Shown in pieces: positions 6,753 to 13,070 of a DNA stretch of 13,070 bases. Location of the stretch: the NCBI GenBank assembly GCA_905479885.1, contig CAJQOE010000113.1, positions 1 through 13,070 of the forward strand, written 5' to 3'. Source of the DNA: an uncultured Rickettsiaceae bacterium. Lineage in GTDB: Bacteria > Pseudomonadota > Alphaproteobacteria > Rickettsiales > Rickettsiaceae. A model generated the notes under the pieces. That model did no database searches, was not told the origin of the DNA, and saw nothing but the letters and a program-made list of their open reading frames with translations. Within the stretch, counting starts at the first letter, position 1. Every line of letters starts with the position of its first letter. The translations under genes and the position numbers were made by a program.

Positions 6753-7286
6753 CTATGGCGTGTCTGCTCTAAGTGATGAGTCGTCGGCTTCGCTGCGTGT
6801 ATAAATTGTTTCAATAGTTTGATATTTATGTGGACCAATAATATTATACAAGGTGCTAAAAATTGTTTCCGTATTAAATGTATAAGTTACGTCATATTGA
6901 TCAGGTGGGCACAAATAACTTCCTGATGCAATCATTTTTTTTAAAGGAGCGGGTTGTATAAAATTTAGCTCATACATTTTAATAATATCTGGATGATTAA
7001 TAGTGAAAGGAAATAGATTCAGCTTAGAGCTAGGATTGAAACGATATTGTGAGATAGTTGTGTTAGATAATATCAATAAATATTTCTTGGTTCCTATAGA
7101 ATATTCGTCGATATATACAGTTTCTTCGTATAAAGTATGGTCTATAGATAAGCTAGTAAAGTTTACTGTACCTTTCATTATGTGGGTTATTTCTTTTGTA
7201 CTATTATCTCTTACTTGACGAGATAAATCCCATTGGCCTTTGAAAAGTTTGAATATGTTCGCGTTGCTAGAAGGTAGGTTTGACAT
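6753..7286 (-). CDS. DUF6314 family protein
   Basis: The 177-residue protein matches the DUF6314 pattern: an N-terminal FKLFKGQWDLSRQVRD (the 'F-L-x-G-x-W-x-x-x-R' start), a central antiparallel-strand region including LYEETVYID and KYLLIL, then C-PPDQYDVTYTF and a terminal GPHKYQTIETIYTR. These last two correspond to the conserved 'C-x-x-D-x-Y-x-x-x-Y-x-F' and 'GP-x-K-x-Y-x-I-x-T-x-Y-x-R' motifs. The fold is probably a lipocalin-like barrel; the function is unknown. There is no signal peptide, so it is cytoplasmic. It lies 15 nt downstream of the secreted protease gene with AAGAAG just ahead of its ATG, so the two are probably one transcript. Confidence 0.75.
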   Translation of the reverse strand: MSNLPSSNANIFKLFKGQWDLSRQVRDNSTKEITHIMKGTVNFTSLSIDHTLYEETVYIDEYSIGTKKYLLILSNTTISQYRFNPSSKLNLFPFTINHPDIIKMYELNFIQPAPLKKMIASGSYLCPPDQYDVTYTFNTETIFSTLYNIIGPHKYQTIETIYTRSEADDSSLRADTP

Positions 7287-7301
7287 AAAGCTTCTTAGAA
7301 T

Positions 7302-8033
7302 TTAATTAACATTATGTACACAATGTATATTTACTACATAGTCTTTCGTTAGTCTATCCACGTGGTAATTGGTAAATATATCATAAGTTGAGCTAGATGC
7401 ATATGTGATACCTGCTTTTTTTAAAAAAGCTATCAATCCTTCGACTCCTATTGCTAGGGCAACTTCTTTTGATGTAATTGATGGGTCATTATAGGTGTAC
7501 GTTAATTTTGCAGTTACTACTCCTACAAGATTGGAATTTTTGTCTAATAAAGGTCCGCCACTATTTCCATGGTTGACATTATCGGTAAACTCGATATGCG
7601 TAAGATTGTTCTCATCTTTTTTGGTAGCTAAAACTTTAGCTTCTTTGATAATATATTCACCAGTTTCTCCGCTTTCCAAGGGGTAACCTATGGAGAAAAG
7701 GATATCACCAGCTTTTATAGCGTTATGATTATTGCGCAAATAAGGTATTCTATTTGGACGGGTTGGTGATTTTAAAAGAGCTAAATCTAGTTCTTTATCT
7801 ACCAGTACTAATTGCGCCAATGCAGGTTTTACTGCTCCACGTATTGCGATATTATGACAGTTTTCTACTACATGTCTGTTGGTTACAATGTTTTCATCAT
7901 TGATATAAAATCCGCTACCTATACTTATGGAATAGTTTATACCCGCTTTTAGGTTGGTAAAGCGTAAATCATCCCATCTATTTGCTAAGCTGATATTTGG
8001 TAGCATTATTATAAATAATAACAAGCGACTCAT
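7302..8033 (-). CDS. Secreted trypsin-like serine protease (HtrA/Deg-type catalytic domain, no PDZ)
   Basis: This is a chymotrypsin-fold endopeptidase for the periplasm or beyond. Numbered from the longer ATG at 8069, the catalytic triad is H66 (IVTNRHVV), D95 (KELDLALL) and S170 (HGNSGGPLL). The oxyanion and specificity region SGFYINDENIV and a GVVTAK strand are present. I chose the ATG at 8033. It has AAGGA 11 nt upstream and gives a clean signal peptide, MSRLLLFIIMLPNISLA, cut before NRW. The ATG at 8069 has no ribosome binding site but stays possible. After the protease domain only ~35 residues remain, so the PDZ domains of DegP/DegQ are absent. This is more like the single-domain secreted trypsin-like proteases. 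It is divergent from tyrS and leads a unit with the DUF6314 gene. Confidence 0.88.
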   Translation of the reverse strand: MSRLLLFIIMLPNISLANRWDDLRFTNLKAGINYSISIGSGFYINDENIVTNRHVVENCHNIAIRGAVKPALAQLVLVDKELDLALLKSPTRPNRIPYLRNNHNAIKAGDILFSIGYPLESGETGEYIIKEAKVLATKKDENNLTHIEFTDNVNHGNSGGPLLDKNSNLVGVVTAKLTYTYNDPSITSKEVALAIGVEGLIAFLKKAGITYASSSTYDIFTNYHVDRLTKDYVVNIHCVHNVN

Positions 8034-8106
8034 ATACGCGTTTATCCTTGAAAAACTTCCCATTATCATTTAAGAATACACTAATAATAAGCTAAAGAAT
8101 ACTTGT

Positions 8107-9342
8107 ATGACTTTTTTTGAAGAATTTAAAAAGCGTGGCTATTTTTATCAATGCACTGACGAAAATAAGTTGGAGCAAAAAATGGCAAACCAGAAAATAG
8201 TAGCGTATATTGGTTTTGATTGTACGGCTAAGTCTTTGCATGTAGGAAATTTAATGCAAGTAATGATTTTAAGGTTATTACAACAACATGGGCATAAACC
8301 CATCGTGTTGATTGGTGGTGCAACAACAAAAATAGGTGATCCAACCGGTAAAGAAGAAACTAGAAAATATCTATCTGATCAAGAGATTGAATCTAATATA
8401 GCAGGGATTAAAGCTTCATTATCAAAGTTTATTACCTTTGGTGATGGTCCGACTGATGCAATTATGTTGAATAATTCTGATTGGCTTGAAAATTTAGGAT
8501 ATATAGAATTTCTGCGGACTATGGGCAGAATGTTCTCGATTAATCGTATGCTAACTATGGATTCGGTTAGGCTGCGCCTTGAACGTGAGCAATCCCTTAC
8601 TTTTTTAGAATTTAACTACATGCTGTTACAGGCATATGATTTTTATTATTTAAATAAAGAGTATAATTGTGATCTTCAGCTTGGGGGAAGTGATCAATGG
8701 GGTAACATTATTATTGGTGTGGATTTAGTTCGTAAAGTTAGTAGTAATGAATCCTTTGGGCTGACTACACCACTACTTACTACTGCATCTGGTACCAAAA
8801 TGGGTAAATCTATTGGTGGCGCAGTCTGGTTAAATGAAGAGCAGCTGTCTCCGTATGATTATTATCAATATTGGCGTAATACTGAAGATGCAGATGTTAT
8901 CAAATTTGCTAAGCTTTATTGCGAATTCTCTGATCAAGAAATACAACTATTAGAAGAACTAGCAGATAAGAATATTAACGAGGCTAAGAAGAAGTTGGCT
9001 TACGTGGTAACAAGCTTATGTCATGGCGCGGAGAAAGCAAATACTGCGCAAGAAACTGCTATTGCTGTATTTGAAAAAGGTCAAGTAGGAAATGATTTAC
9101 CAACGATTACTATTGAAGCAATAAAATTTCAGTCCGGTATTTCTTGCTTAGATTTATTTTTAGAAGTTGGGCTCACTAAATCAAAAGGTGAATCAAGACG
9201 ACTTGTACGCGGTAATGGTGCAAAAATAAATGATCAGCAAATTACAGATGAAAATTTGATAGTTGATAGCAGCTCGGTGCTAGAAGGGATAATTAAATTA
9301 TCAGCTGGAAAAAAGAAGCACGCTTTAGTGAAAATAATATAG
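8107..9342 (+). CDS. tyrS: Tyrosyl-tRNA synthetase
   Basis: This cytoplasmic class I synthetase charges tRNA-Tyr. At 411 residues the length is normal for the bacterial enzyme. The Rossmann core begins IVAYIGFDCTAKSLHVGNL, with the HIGH-type motif HVGN at 45-48. Tyrosine-binding elements include YMLLQAYDFYYL and LGGSDQWGN (192-200). The KMSKS-type loop is KMGKS (231-235), followed by the GGAVWLN ending common in alphaproteobacterial TyrS. The C-terminal S4 RNA-binding domain occupies about 345-411 (VGLTKSKGESRRLVRGNGAKIND). The gene is divergent from the protease gene and ends 3 nt before the stop of the opposing recO. The ribosome binding site is weak. Confidence 0.97.
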   Translation: MTFFEEFKKRGYFYQCTDENKLEQKMANQKIVAYIGFDCTAKSLHVGNLMQVMILRLLQQHGHKPIVLIGGATTKIGDPTGKEETRKYLSDQEIESNIAGIKASLSKFITFGDGPTDAIMLNNSDWLENLGYIEFLRTMGRMFSINRMLTMDSVRLRLEREQSLTFLEFNYMLLQAYDFYYLNKEYNCDLQLGGSDQWGNIIIGVDLVRKVSSNESFGLTTPLLTTASGTKMGKSIGGAVWLNEEQLSPYDYYQYWRNTEDADVIKFAKLYCEFSDQEIQLLEELADKNINEAKKKLAYVVTSLCHGAEKANTAQETAIAVFEKGQVGNDLPTITIEAIKFQSGISCLDLFLEVGLTKSKGESRRLVRGNGAKINDQQITDENLIVDSSSVLEGIIKLSAGKKKHALVKII

Positions 9343-9345
9343 GTG

Positions 9346-10053
9346 TTAATTTTGCATTAAGTGCTCTATTAAGCATAATCTAGCTGCAGGTTGTGGTTTG
9401 TTGGGAAATATATAGCGCTCAAAAAAATAAGAAGTAAGCTTGAATGCATCGCTGATATCAGTGTTACTAATCATGCTGTTTTCTACTAAAAACTTGGGTA
9501 GTTTTAGTAATTTACTTTCGTATTCTGCTCCAACCTGTTGTGACACAGCTCGTCCAGATTTAGGTGATACATAAAATAAATCTGTTTGTGAGTTGCTAAC
9601 TGCGCAATGGCTTAATTGTAGCTCGTAACCAGTTTCTGCCAAAATGGCTAGTTCTAGTTGTATGTATTGAAATAAAGAAAAGTTTTCTTTAAAACCTTCT
9701 ACAAAATTAAGCAAAGCTGGAAACAAATTATTGTGTGATTCACGTTCACAAAAAGATATTTTTAGCAAACTGACAATAGAATTAAAGGCATATAGCTTAG
9801 TCTTGTTCATCATGATAGGTACGTTATAAGATTTAATTAGTTCAGCTTTTGCCAGGCCAATATGTTCATGCAAGCGTGCATTCCAAAAAAAATCTACTAA
9901 GTTGCTTTCAGCTAGACTATCACCAGCTTTTTTATCGTATTGTTGCATTACACCTGAATAAATACCATGTTTTTCGGTAAATATTGTGATTATACAACTT
10001 CGCTCTTTGAGCGGCCTTTTGGAAATTATTATACCTCGATCACGAAAATTCAT
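9346..10053 (-). CDS. recO: DNA repair protein RecO
   Basis: RecO works with RecF/RecR to load RecA on SSB-coated single-stranded DNA. The 235-residue length is normal. The N-terminal OB-fold starts MNFRDRGIIISKRPLKERSCIITIF and continues to HGIYSGVMQQYDKK, which fits the RecO_N pattern. The rest is the helical RecO_C domain, with the alphaproteobacterial segment LSHCAVSN...DLFYVSPKSGRAVS at about 142-168. No complete four-cysteine zinc cluster is present, as is common in this group. It converges on tyrS (3-nt gap) and is divergent from the solute-binding protein gene. I see no ribosome binding site before its ATG. Confidence 0.93.
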   Translation of the reverse strand: MNFRDRGIIISKRPLKERSCIITIFTEKHGIYSGVMQQYDKKAGDSLAESNLVDFFWNARLHEHIGLAKAELIKSYNVPIMMNKTKLYAFNSIVSLLKISFCERESHNNLFPALLNFVEGFKENFSLFQYIQLELAILAETGYELQLSHCAVSNSQTDLFYVSPKSGRAVSQQVGAEYESKLLKLPKFLVENSMISNTDISDAFKLTSYFFERYIFPNKPQPAARLCLIEHLMQN

Positions 10054-10081
10054 ATATTATGGGTAGTTTATATAGATCAAT

Positions 10082-10097
10082 TAACATTATAATGTTA
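10082..10097. promoter_or_regulatory. 16-bp perfect palindrome overlapping a -10 hexamer in the recO / solute-binding protein gap
   Basis: The sequence TAACATTATAATGTTA is its own reverse complement. It contains TATAAT at 10088-10093, which could be the -10 of the rightward promoter, about 30 nt ahead of the solute-binding protein ATG. The -35 region at 10065-10070 is poor. A dimeric repressor site over the -10 is a reasonable guess, but in a 13-kb AT-rich window one such palindrome is expected about half the time by chance. Confidence 0.3.
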
Positions 10098-10123
10098 TCC
10101 TGGGATACTATTGCAAATTCATA

Positions 10124-10912
10124 ATGAAAACAATGAAATTAAAGGCCTTTATATTAATAGTACTTTTTGCAAATAATGTTTTTGCTATCGACCAGGGTGA
10201 TAGAAAAAAATTAGTGTTAGCGGCTGATTATTGGTGTCCATATAATTGTTATCCAAATAGCGAGTTACCAGGTTTTTTAGTAGAAGTAGTAAGCCGCTCA
10301 CTGCATATTTATGGTATAGATATTGAATATCGTCTAATGCCTTGGAGCAAGGCAATGGATGCGATAGCAGACGGTGAAGTGGATGGAATAATAGGCATTA
10401 GTGATGTAAAAGGGCGTGACCTCGTTGCTACAAGGTTGCCACTTGAATATAGTTCTATCAGTGCTTTTACGCGTTCAGACATTGAATGGGTATATGATGG
10501 AACAAGTTCGCTTAGAGGGAAAAAGCTTGGTATTATAATCGATTACGTTATTGACGAGGCGATTAGTCATTATTTGGGTAGCAATTACCCATCTCATCCA
10601 GATTGGTTTATGGTGCAAGATAGTAAAAATGCGGTTATTGAGTCTATCGCAGATTTGATGGATGGCTATAGTGATGTGTATATTGAAGATATACGAGTGG
10701 TAGAGAGATACCTTGGTGAAAACAACCTTACTGCTATTAGGAATGCTGGAATAGTAAGTAAAAACAAGGTGCCAATCTACGTTGCGTTTTCAGCTAAAGT
10801 ACCATCAATTCGCAAATATATTAAATATTTGGAAGAAGGTATGGCTTCCTTGAAAGCAACGGGAGAATACGATGATATAAGAGAAAAATATCATATGGAT
10901 AAAGAAATATAA
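10124..10912 (+). CDS. Periplasmic solute-binding protein, family 3 type
   Basis: The signal peptide is MKTMKLKAFILIVLFANNVFA, cut before IDQ (residue 22). The two-lobe fold of SBP family 3 is visible. Lobe one has LVLAADYWCPYNC, PGFLVEVVSRSL and MPWSKAMDAIADGEVDGIIGIS; the hinge and lobe two run from about residue 115 (LRGKKLGIIIDYV). The C-terminal helix ends YLEEGMASLKATGEYDDIREKY, typical of the family. C38 and C42 in WCPYNC may form a disulfide; this motif marks a subgroup of uncertain ligand. The amino-acid-specific pattern 'T-x-x-R' is changed, so the ligand is unknown. There is no permease or ATPase next to it, so it may pair with a transporter elsewhere or act as a stand-alone binder. 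The next gene starts 7 nt later. Confidence 0.87.
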   Translation: MKTMKLKAFILIVLFANNVFAIDQGDRKKLVLAADYWCPYNCYPNSELPGFLVEVVSRSLHIYGIDIEYRLMPWSKAMDAIADGEVDGIIGISDVKGRDLVATRLPLEYSSISAFTRSDIEWVYDGTSSLRGKKLGIIIDYVIDEAISHYLGSNYPSHPDWFMVQDSKNAVIESIADLMDGYSDVYIEDIRVVERYLGENNLTAIRNAGIVSKNKVPIYVAFSAKVPSIRKYIKYLEEGMASLKATGEYDDIREKYHMDKEI

Positions 10913-10919
10913 TTAAAAA

Positions 10920-11444
10920 ATGGATTACAAATTAGTCGCTTTTAAAGAAAAACACCCCTCAATCCATGAAAGTGTTTTTATGGGAGCTGGAGTAGTTATT
11001 GCAGCAGATGTGACCATAGCAGAAAATGTAAATATTTGGTTTAATAGTGTGATTCGAGGCGACGTTGCTCCAGTGGTGATAGGTAGAAATACTAATATTC
11101 AAGATGGTACTGTAATTCATACCTCGCGTTTTGATGGACCAACCTACATTGGTGACAACATAACAATTGGGCATATGGCACTATTGCATGCGTGTACATT
11201 GGAAGATAATGCTTTTATCGGAATGCAATCATCGGTAATGGATAAAGCTGTTGTTGAAGAATATGGTTTTGTAGGTGCTGGGAGTTTGGTTTCGCCAGGA
11301 AAAATTGTAAGAAAGAAAGAACTCTGGATGGGTAGGCCAGCGAAATTTGTGCGCATGGTAACCGACGAAGAGTTGGATTTTATGAGGGGTAATATACAAA
11401 ATTATCTCGACTTATCTAACGAATATAAAAAAAATAATAAATGA
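10920..11444 (+). CDS. Gamma-class carbonic anhydrase-like protein (left-handed beta-helix hexapeptide protein)
   Basis: The 174-residue chain is a hexapeptide-repeat beta-helix of the YrdA/PaaY/CaiE group, which bind metal at trimer interfaces. Zinc-ligand histidines are in place at H67 (TVIHTS), H85 and H90 (IGHMALLHAC). The supporting residues R46 and D48 (VIRGDV) and Q61/D62 (IQDG) are also conserved. The C-terminal helix segment runs from GRPAKFVRMVTDEELDFM. Many members hydrate CO2; others are inactive or have unknown substrates, so the activity is inferred. It has no signal peptide. It is packed between a solute-binding protein gene (7 nt upstream) and the glycosidase gene, which overlaps its stop by 4 nt (ATGA), indicating one transcript and coupled translation. 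Confidence 0.9.
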   Translation: MDYKLVAFKEKHPSIHESVFMGAGVVIAADVTIAENVNIWFNSVIRGDVAPVVIGRNTNIQDGTVIHTSRFDGPTYIGDNITIGHMALLHACTLEDNAFIGMQSSVMDKAVVEEYGFVGAGSLVSPGKIVRKKELWMGRPAKFVRMVTDEELDFMRGNIQNYLDLSNEYKKNNK

Positions 11445-12601
11445 TGTTTTTCAGATCAATAGCGGCAGTGATTATTATGAGTTTAGCTTTTACTAGTTTT
11501 GCTGAGTATAAATATGAATTGGTAGAGCAAAATGGGCATCGTGTACATGTTACTACCCTTGACCCAGCTGAATATTATATCTCTTTTGTATCTGCGCATA
11601 ATCAAGTTTTTGGTCGTGAAAGAGTAGGGGATATAGCCGAACGAGAGAATGCCCAGATTGCGATAAATGCAGGCTTTTTTCAGATTGCTGATATTGAGGA
11701 TGGACGTCCTACAGGTACTGCTTTAAACGATGCAGAAATATTTGGTATACGTACAACTAAACATGGGTGCCTAGTTAAAAAAGAAGGCAAACTTGCTATT
11801 GAAATCATCACTCCTTCCCTAGAAGTTATTGTTAATTCTAATACCATAAAACCACTGCGATTTAATAGGTTTGCAAAAGGGCGTAATATTTTTTATTTCA
11901 ATAGGGCCTGGGGACCAACGACTCTTAGTAGCTACAATGCTAGAAAAGAAGTGATTTTTGGAGCAAATATGCAGGTAGTAGATGTTATGGAGCATGGTAA
12001 TAATAAAATTCCAGAAGGCGGCTATGTGTTATCTTTTCCTAAAAATACCGATTTAAGTTATATAAAAATTGGCGCGCAGGCTAACTTTAACTGGACACCT
12101 GATTATTTTGCTAAAGATAATAGTTTTGCAGTTATGGGGTTGCCTACTTTAATTTTAGATAATAAAGTTCAAGAAAATTTGTCTAATGATCAGAAACATG
12201 CTAGGACCGCAGTCGGGATAAAAGAAGACGGGTCTGTAGTTTTAGTTGTTGTAGAACATGCATATAAGAAAGATATACATGATATAACTTTGCAAGAGGT
12301 GAAAGGTATCATGGAAAATAAGAAAATTTCTTTTTCGGATATTAACGCATCAGAGATAAAAAAGATCATCTTTGAAGATCTAACGAGTGATGATCAAGCT
12401 ACTGGCATGGGGATATTAGATTTAGCAGAATTTATGAATTCAATAGGATGTAGCTCAGCGATTAATCTTGATGGTGGCGGCTCTTCTAGCATTTATATAT
12501 CTGGTAAATATATAAATGCAGCTATTGGAGACACCGATGAAGGCGCGGGACAAAAGATATTTCGTCCAGTATCTGATGCTTTGGTTTTTAGAAAAAAATA
12601 A
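11441..12601 (+). CDS. Secreted phosphodiester glycosidase family protein (NAGPA domain)
   Basis: A signal peptide (MMFFRSIAAVIIMSLAFTSFA, cut before EYK) directs export. The NAGPA domain follows, with the family signatures in order: AQIAINAGFF at about 72-81, ARTAVGIKEDGSVVLVVVEH at about 255-274, LDLAEFMNSIGCSSAINLDGGGSSSIYI at about 325-352, and the closing RPVSDALVF. The family includes the eukaryotic enzyme that removes N-acetylglucosamine from GlcNAc-1-phosphate-mannose on lysosomal enzymes. Bacterial members are exported glycosidases acting on phosphodiester-linked or cell-wall sugars. At 386 residues it is a full domain with ~70 extra N-terminal residues. The start ATG overlaps the carbonic anhydrase stop (ATGA). 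The substrate cannot be read from the sequence. Confidence 0.88.
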   Translation: MMFFRSIAAVIIMSLAFTSFAEYKYELVEQNGHRVHVTTLDPAEYYISFVSAHNQVFGRERVGDIAERENAQIAINAGFFQIADIEDGRPTGTALNDAEIFGIRTTKHGCLVKKEGKLAIEIITPSLEVIVNSNTIKPLRFNRFAKGRNIFYFNRAWGPTTLSSYNARKEVIFGANMQVVDVMEHGNNKIPEGGYVLSFPKNTDLSYIKIGAQANFNWTPDYFAKDNSFAVMGLPTLILDNKVQENLSNDQKHARTAVGIKEDGSVVLVVVEHAYKKDIHDITLQEVKGIMENKKISFSDINASEIKKIIFEDLTSDDQATGMGILDLAEFMNSIGCSSAINLDGGGSSSIYISGKYINAAIGDTDEGAGQKIFRPVSDALVFRKK

Positions 12602-12630
12602 AGCTCACCTAGGTGCTTTGCTGCTTTTTT
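12600..12630. terminator. Probable bidirectional terminator between the glycosidase and symporter genes
   Basis: A perfect palindrome CACCTAGGTG (12606-12615) is extended by AAAG/CTTT (12600-12603 / 12616-12619) with a two-base bulge. A run of six T follows at 12625-12630 on the + strand. A run of A at 12592-12598 gives the T-run for the - strand. It overlaps the stop codons of both converging genes, as expected for a shared terminator. The short loop and the bulge lower confidence. Confidence 0.45.
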
Positions 12631-13069
12631 GCCAGCAATAAAAGAACATAAATATTATTAAATTTGCCATTGTGCCAATAAACACTCCTTTGAAGCTATA
12701 TTGAGCTGCAAAATATTTTTCCCATACTATAAAACTGGTGATACCCGCTGTGGATGCACAGATCATACCTTTTTTGCTGATAATAATATCAAATAAAGCA
12801 AGCACTAGAGGGGCGATAACTACTGGTCCCCAAAAGCCTGCGATAAAGATTACTAAATCTACTACTCTAGTAAATGTAAGTGCTATGATAATAGCTAAAC
12901 TACCAATGATAATATTGATAGTGCGAGCAAGTAGTAATAATTTTTGTTGGTTATTTATAGAAAATATAGGGCTCAAGAAGTCTTTTACTAAAGTAACGGA
13001 GGTTATATTAAGATCAGAGTCGGCAGTGGACATCACGGCAGCTAGTAAGCCTACAACAACAACTCCTTG
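12605..13069 (-). CDS. Sodium:solute symporter (SSS family), C-terminal part, cut by the window edge
   Basis: The frame is open to the right edge. Read from there it begins QGVVVVGLLAAVMSTADSDL, and the motif LLAA-x-MSTADSDLN is the conserved segment of TM8 and the following loop in SSS transporters (PutP, SglT type). The next ~140 residues show hydrophobic segments near NIIIGSLAIIIALTF, VVDLVIFIAGFWGPVVIAPLVLALF, ASTAGITSFIVW and a last segment before the basic tail KSSKAPR. These correspond to the final membrane helices. The GTG at 13034-13036 inside the motif is not the real start; the true start lies outside the window. The protein would import a small solute with Na+; the substrate is not known. 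It converges on the glycosidase gene with a shared terminator. Confidence 0.88.
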   Translation of the reverse strand, partial: QGVVVVGLLAAVMSTADSDLNITSVTLVKDFLSPIFSINNQQKLLLLARTINIIIGSLAIIIALTFTRVVDLVIFIAGFWGPVVIAPLVLALFDIIISKKGMICASTAGITSFIVWEKYFAAQYSFKGVFIGTMANLIIFMFFYCWQKSSKAPR

Positions 13070-13070
13070 A

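Noticed and set aside
10959..11356. Two overlapping - strand frames of about 70 codons under the carbonic anhydrase gene
   Set aside because: They are antisense to conserved hexapeptide repeats and metal-ligand histidines, and have no motif of their own.
12738..13070. Open + strand frame of 110 codons at the right edge
   Set aside because: It is the antisense of the symporter C-terminus, whose MSTADSDLN motif and membrane segments establish the - strand as coding.

Overview
The window is an AT-rich stretch (by eye about one third G+C) from what looks like a host-associated alphaproteobacterium, most likely in or near the order Rickettsiales. The evidence is the reduced relic of the alphaproteobacterial nifR3-ntrB-ntrC-ntrY-ntrX locus (dusB, a lone NtrC DNA-binding domain, ntrY, ntrX), the low G+C content, the NtrY form without a PAS domain, and an alphaproteobacterial TyrS. 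The family cannot be fixed from the sequence alone. There are no RNA genes, insertion sequences or CRISPR arrays that I can see.

Layout. Bases 2-124 hold the last 40 codons of a DsbD/ScsB-like thioredoxin-domain protein. Directly after it is a perfect 39-bp inverted repeat (136-174 / 193-231, 18-nt loop). Its right arm is native dusB coding sequence, and the dusB reading frame is missing its first ~120 codons at exactly this point. This is either a fold-back rearrangement that killed dusB or a sequencing/assembly chimera. Bases 174-4530 hold the Ntr block on the + strand: the dusB remnant, an 81-residue stand-alone NtrC C-terminal helix-turn-helix, the histidine kinase NtrY (no PAS domain) and, after a 232-bp gap, the response regulator NtrX (no GAFTGA loop). 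A 593-residue pentapeptide-repeat lipoprotein follows 14 nt later.

The central part (6338-8069) is on the - strand: a secreted trypsin-like protease, a DUF6314 protein close behind it, and a small DUF465/YdcH protein with its own candidate promoter. Divergent from the protease is tyrS (+), which converges on recO (-). The right part (10124-12601, +) is a tight three-gene unit: an orphan periplasmic solute-binding protein, a gamma-class carbonic anhydrase-like hexapeptide protein, and a secreted phosphodiester glycosidase (NAGPA domain). It ends at a probable bidirectional terminator, facing the C-terminal part of a sodium:solute symporter (-) that runs off the window.

How the genes work together. 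NtrY-NtrX should form a membrane phosphorelay. The free NtrC-type DNA-binding domain may still read NtrC-like sites although no NtrB kinase or NtrC receiver/ATPase remains here. Several products (lipoprotein, protease, solute-binding protein, glycosidase, DsbD-like protein) act in the envelope or beyond, which fits a bacterium living in contact with a host. No wholly new multi-gene defence or mobile system is evident. The most unusual points are the dusB inverted duplication, the stripped-down Ntr module, the long beta-helix lipoprotein and the solute-binding protein / carbonic anhydrase / phosphodiester glycosidase unit.
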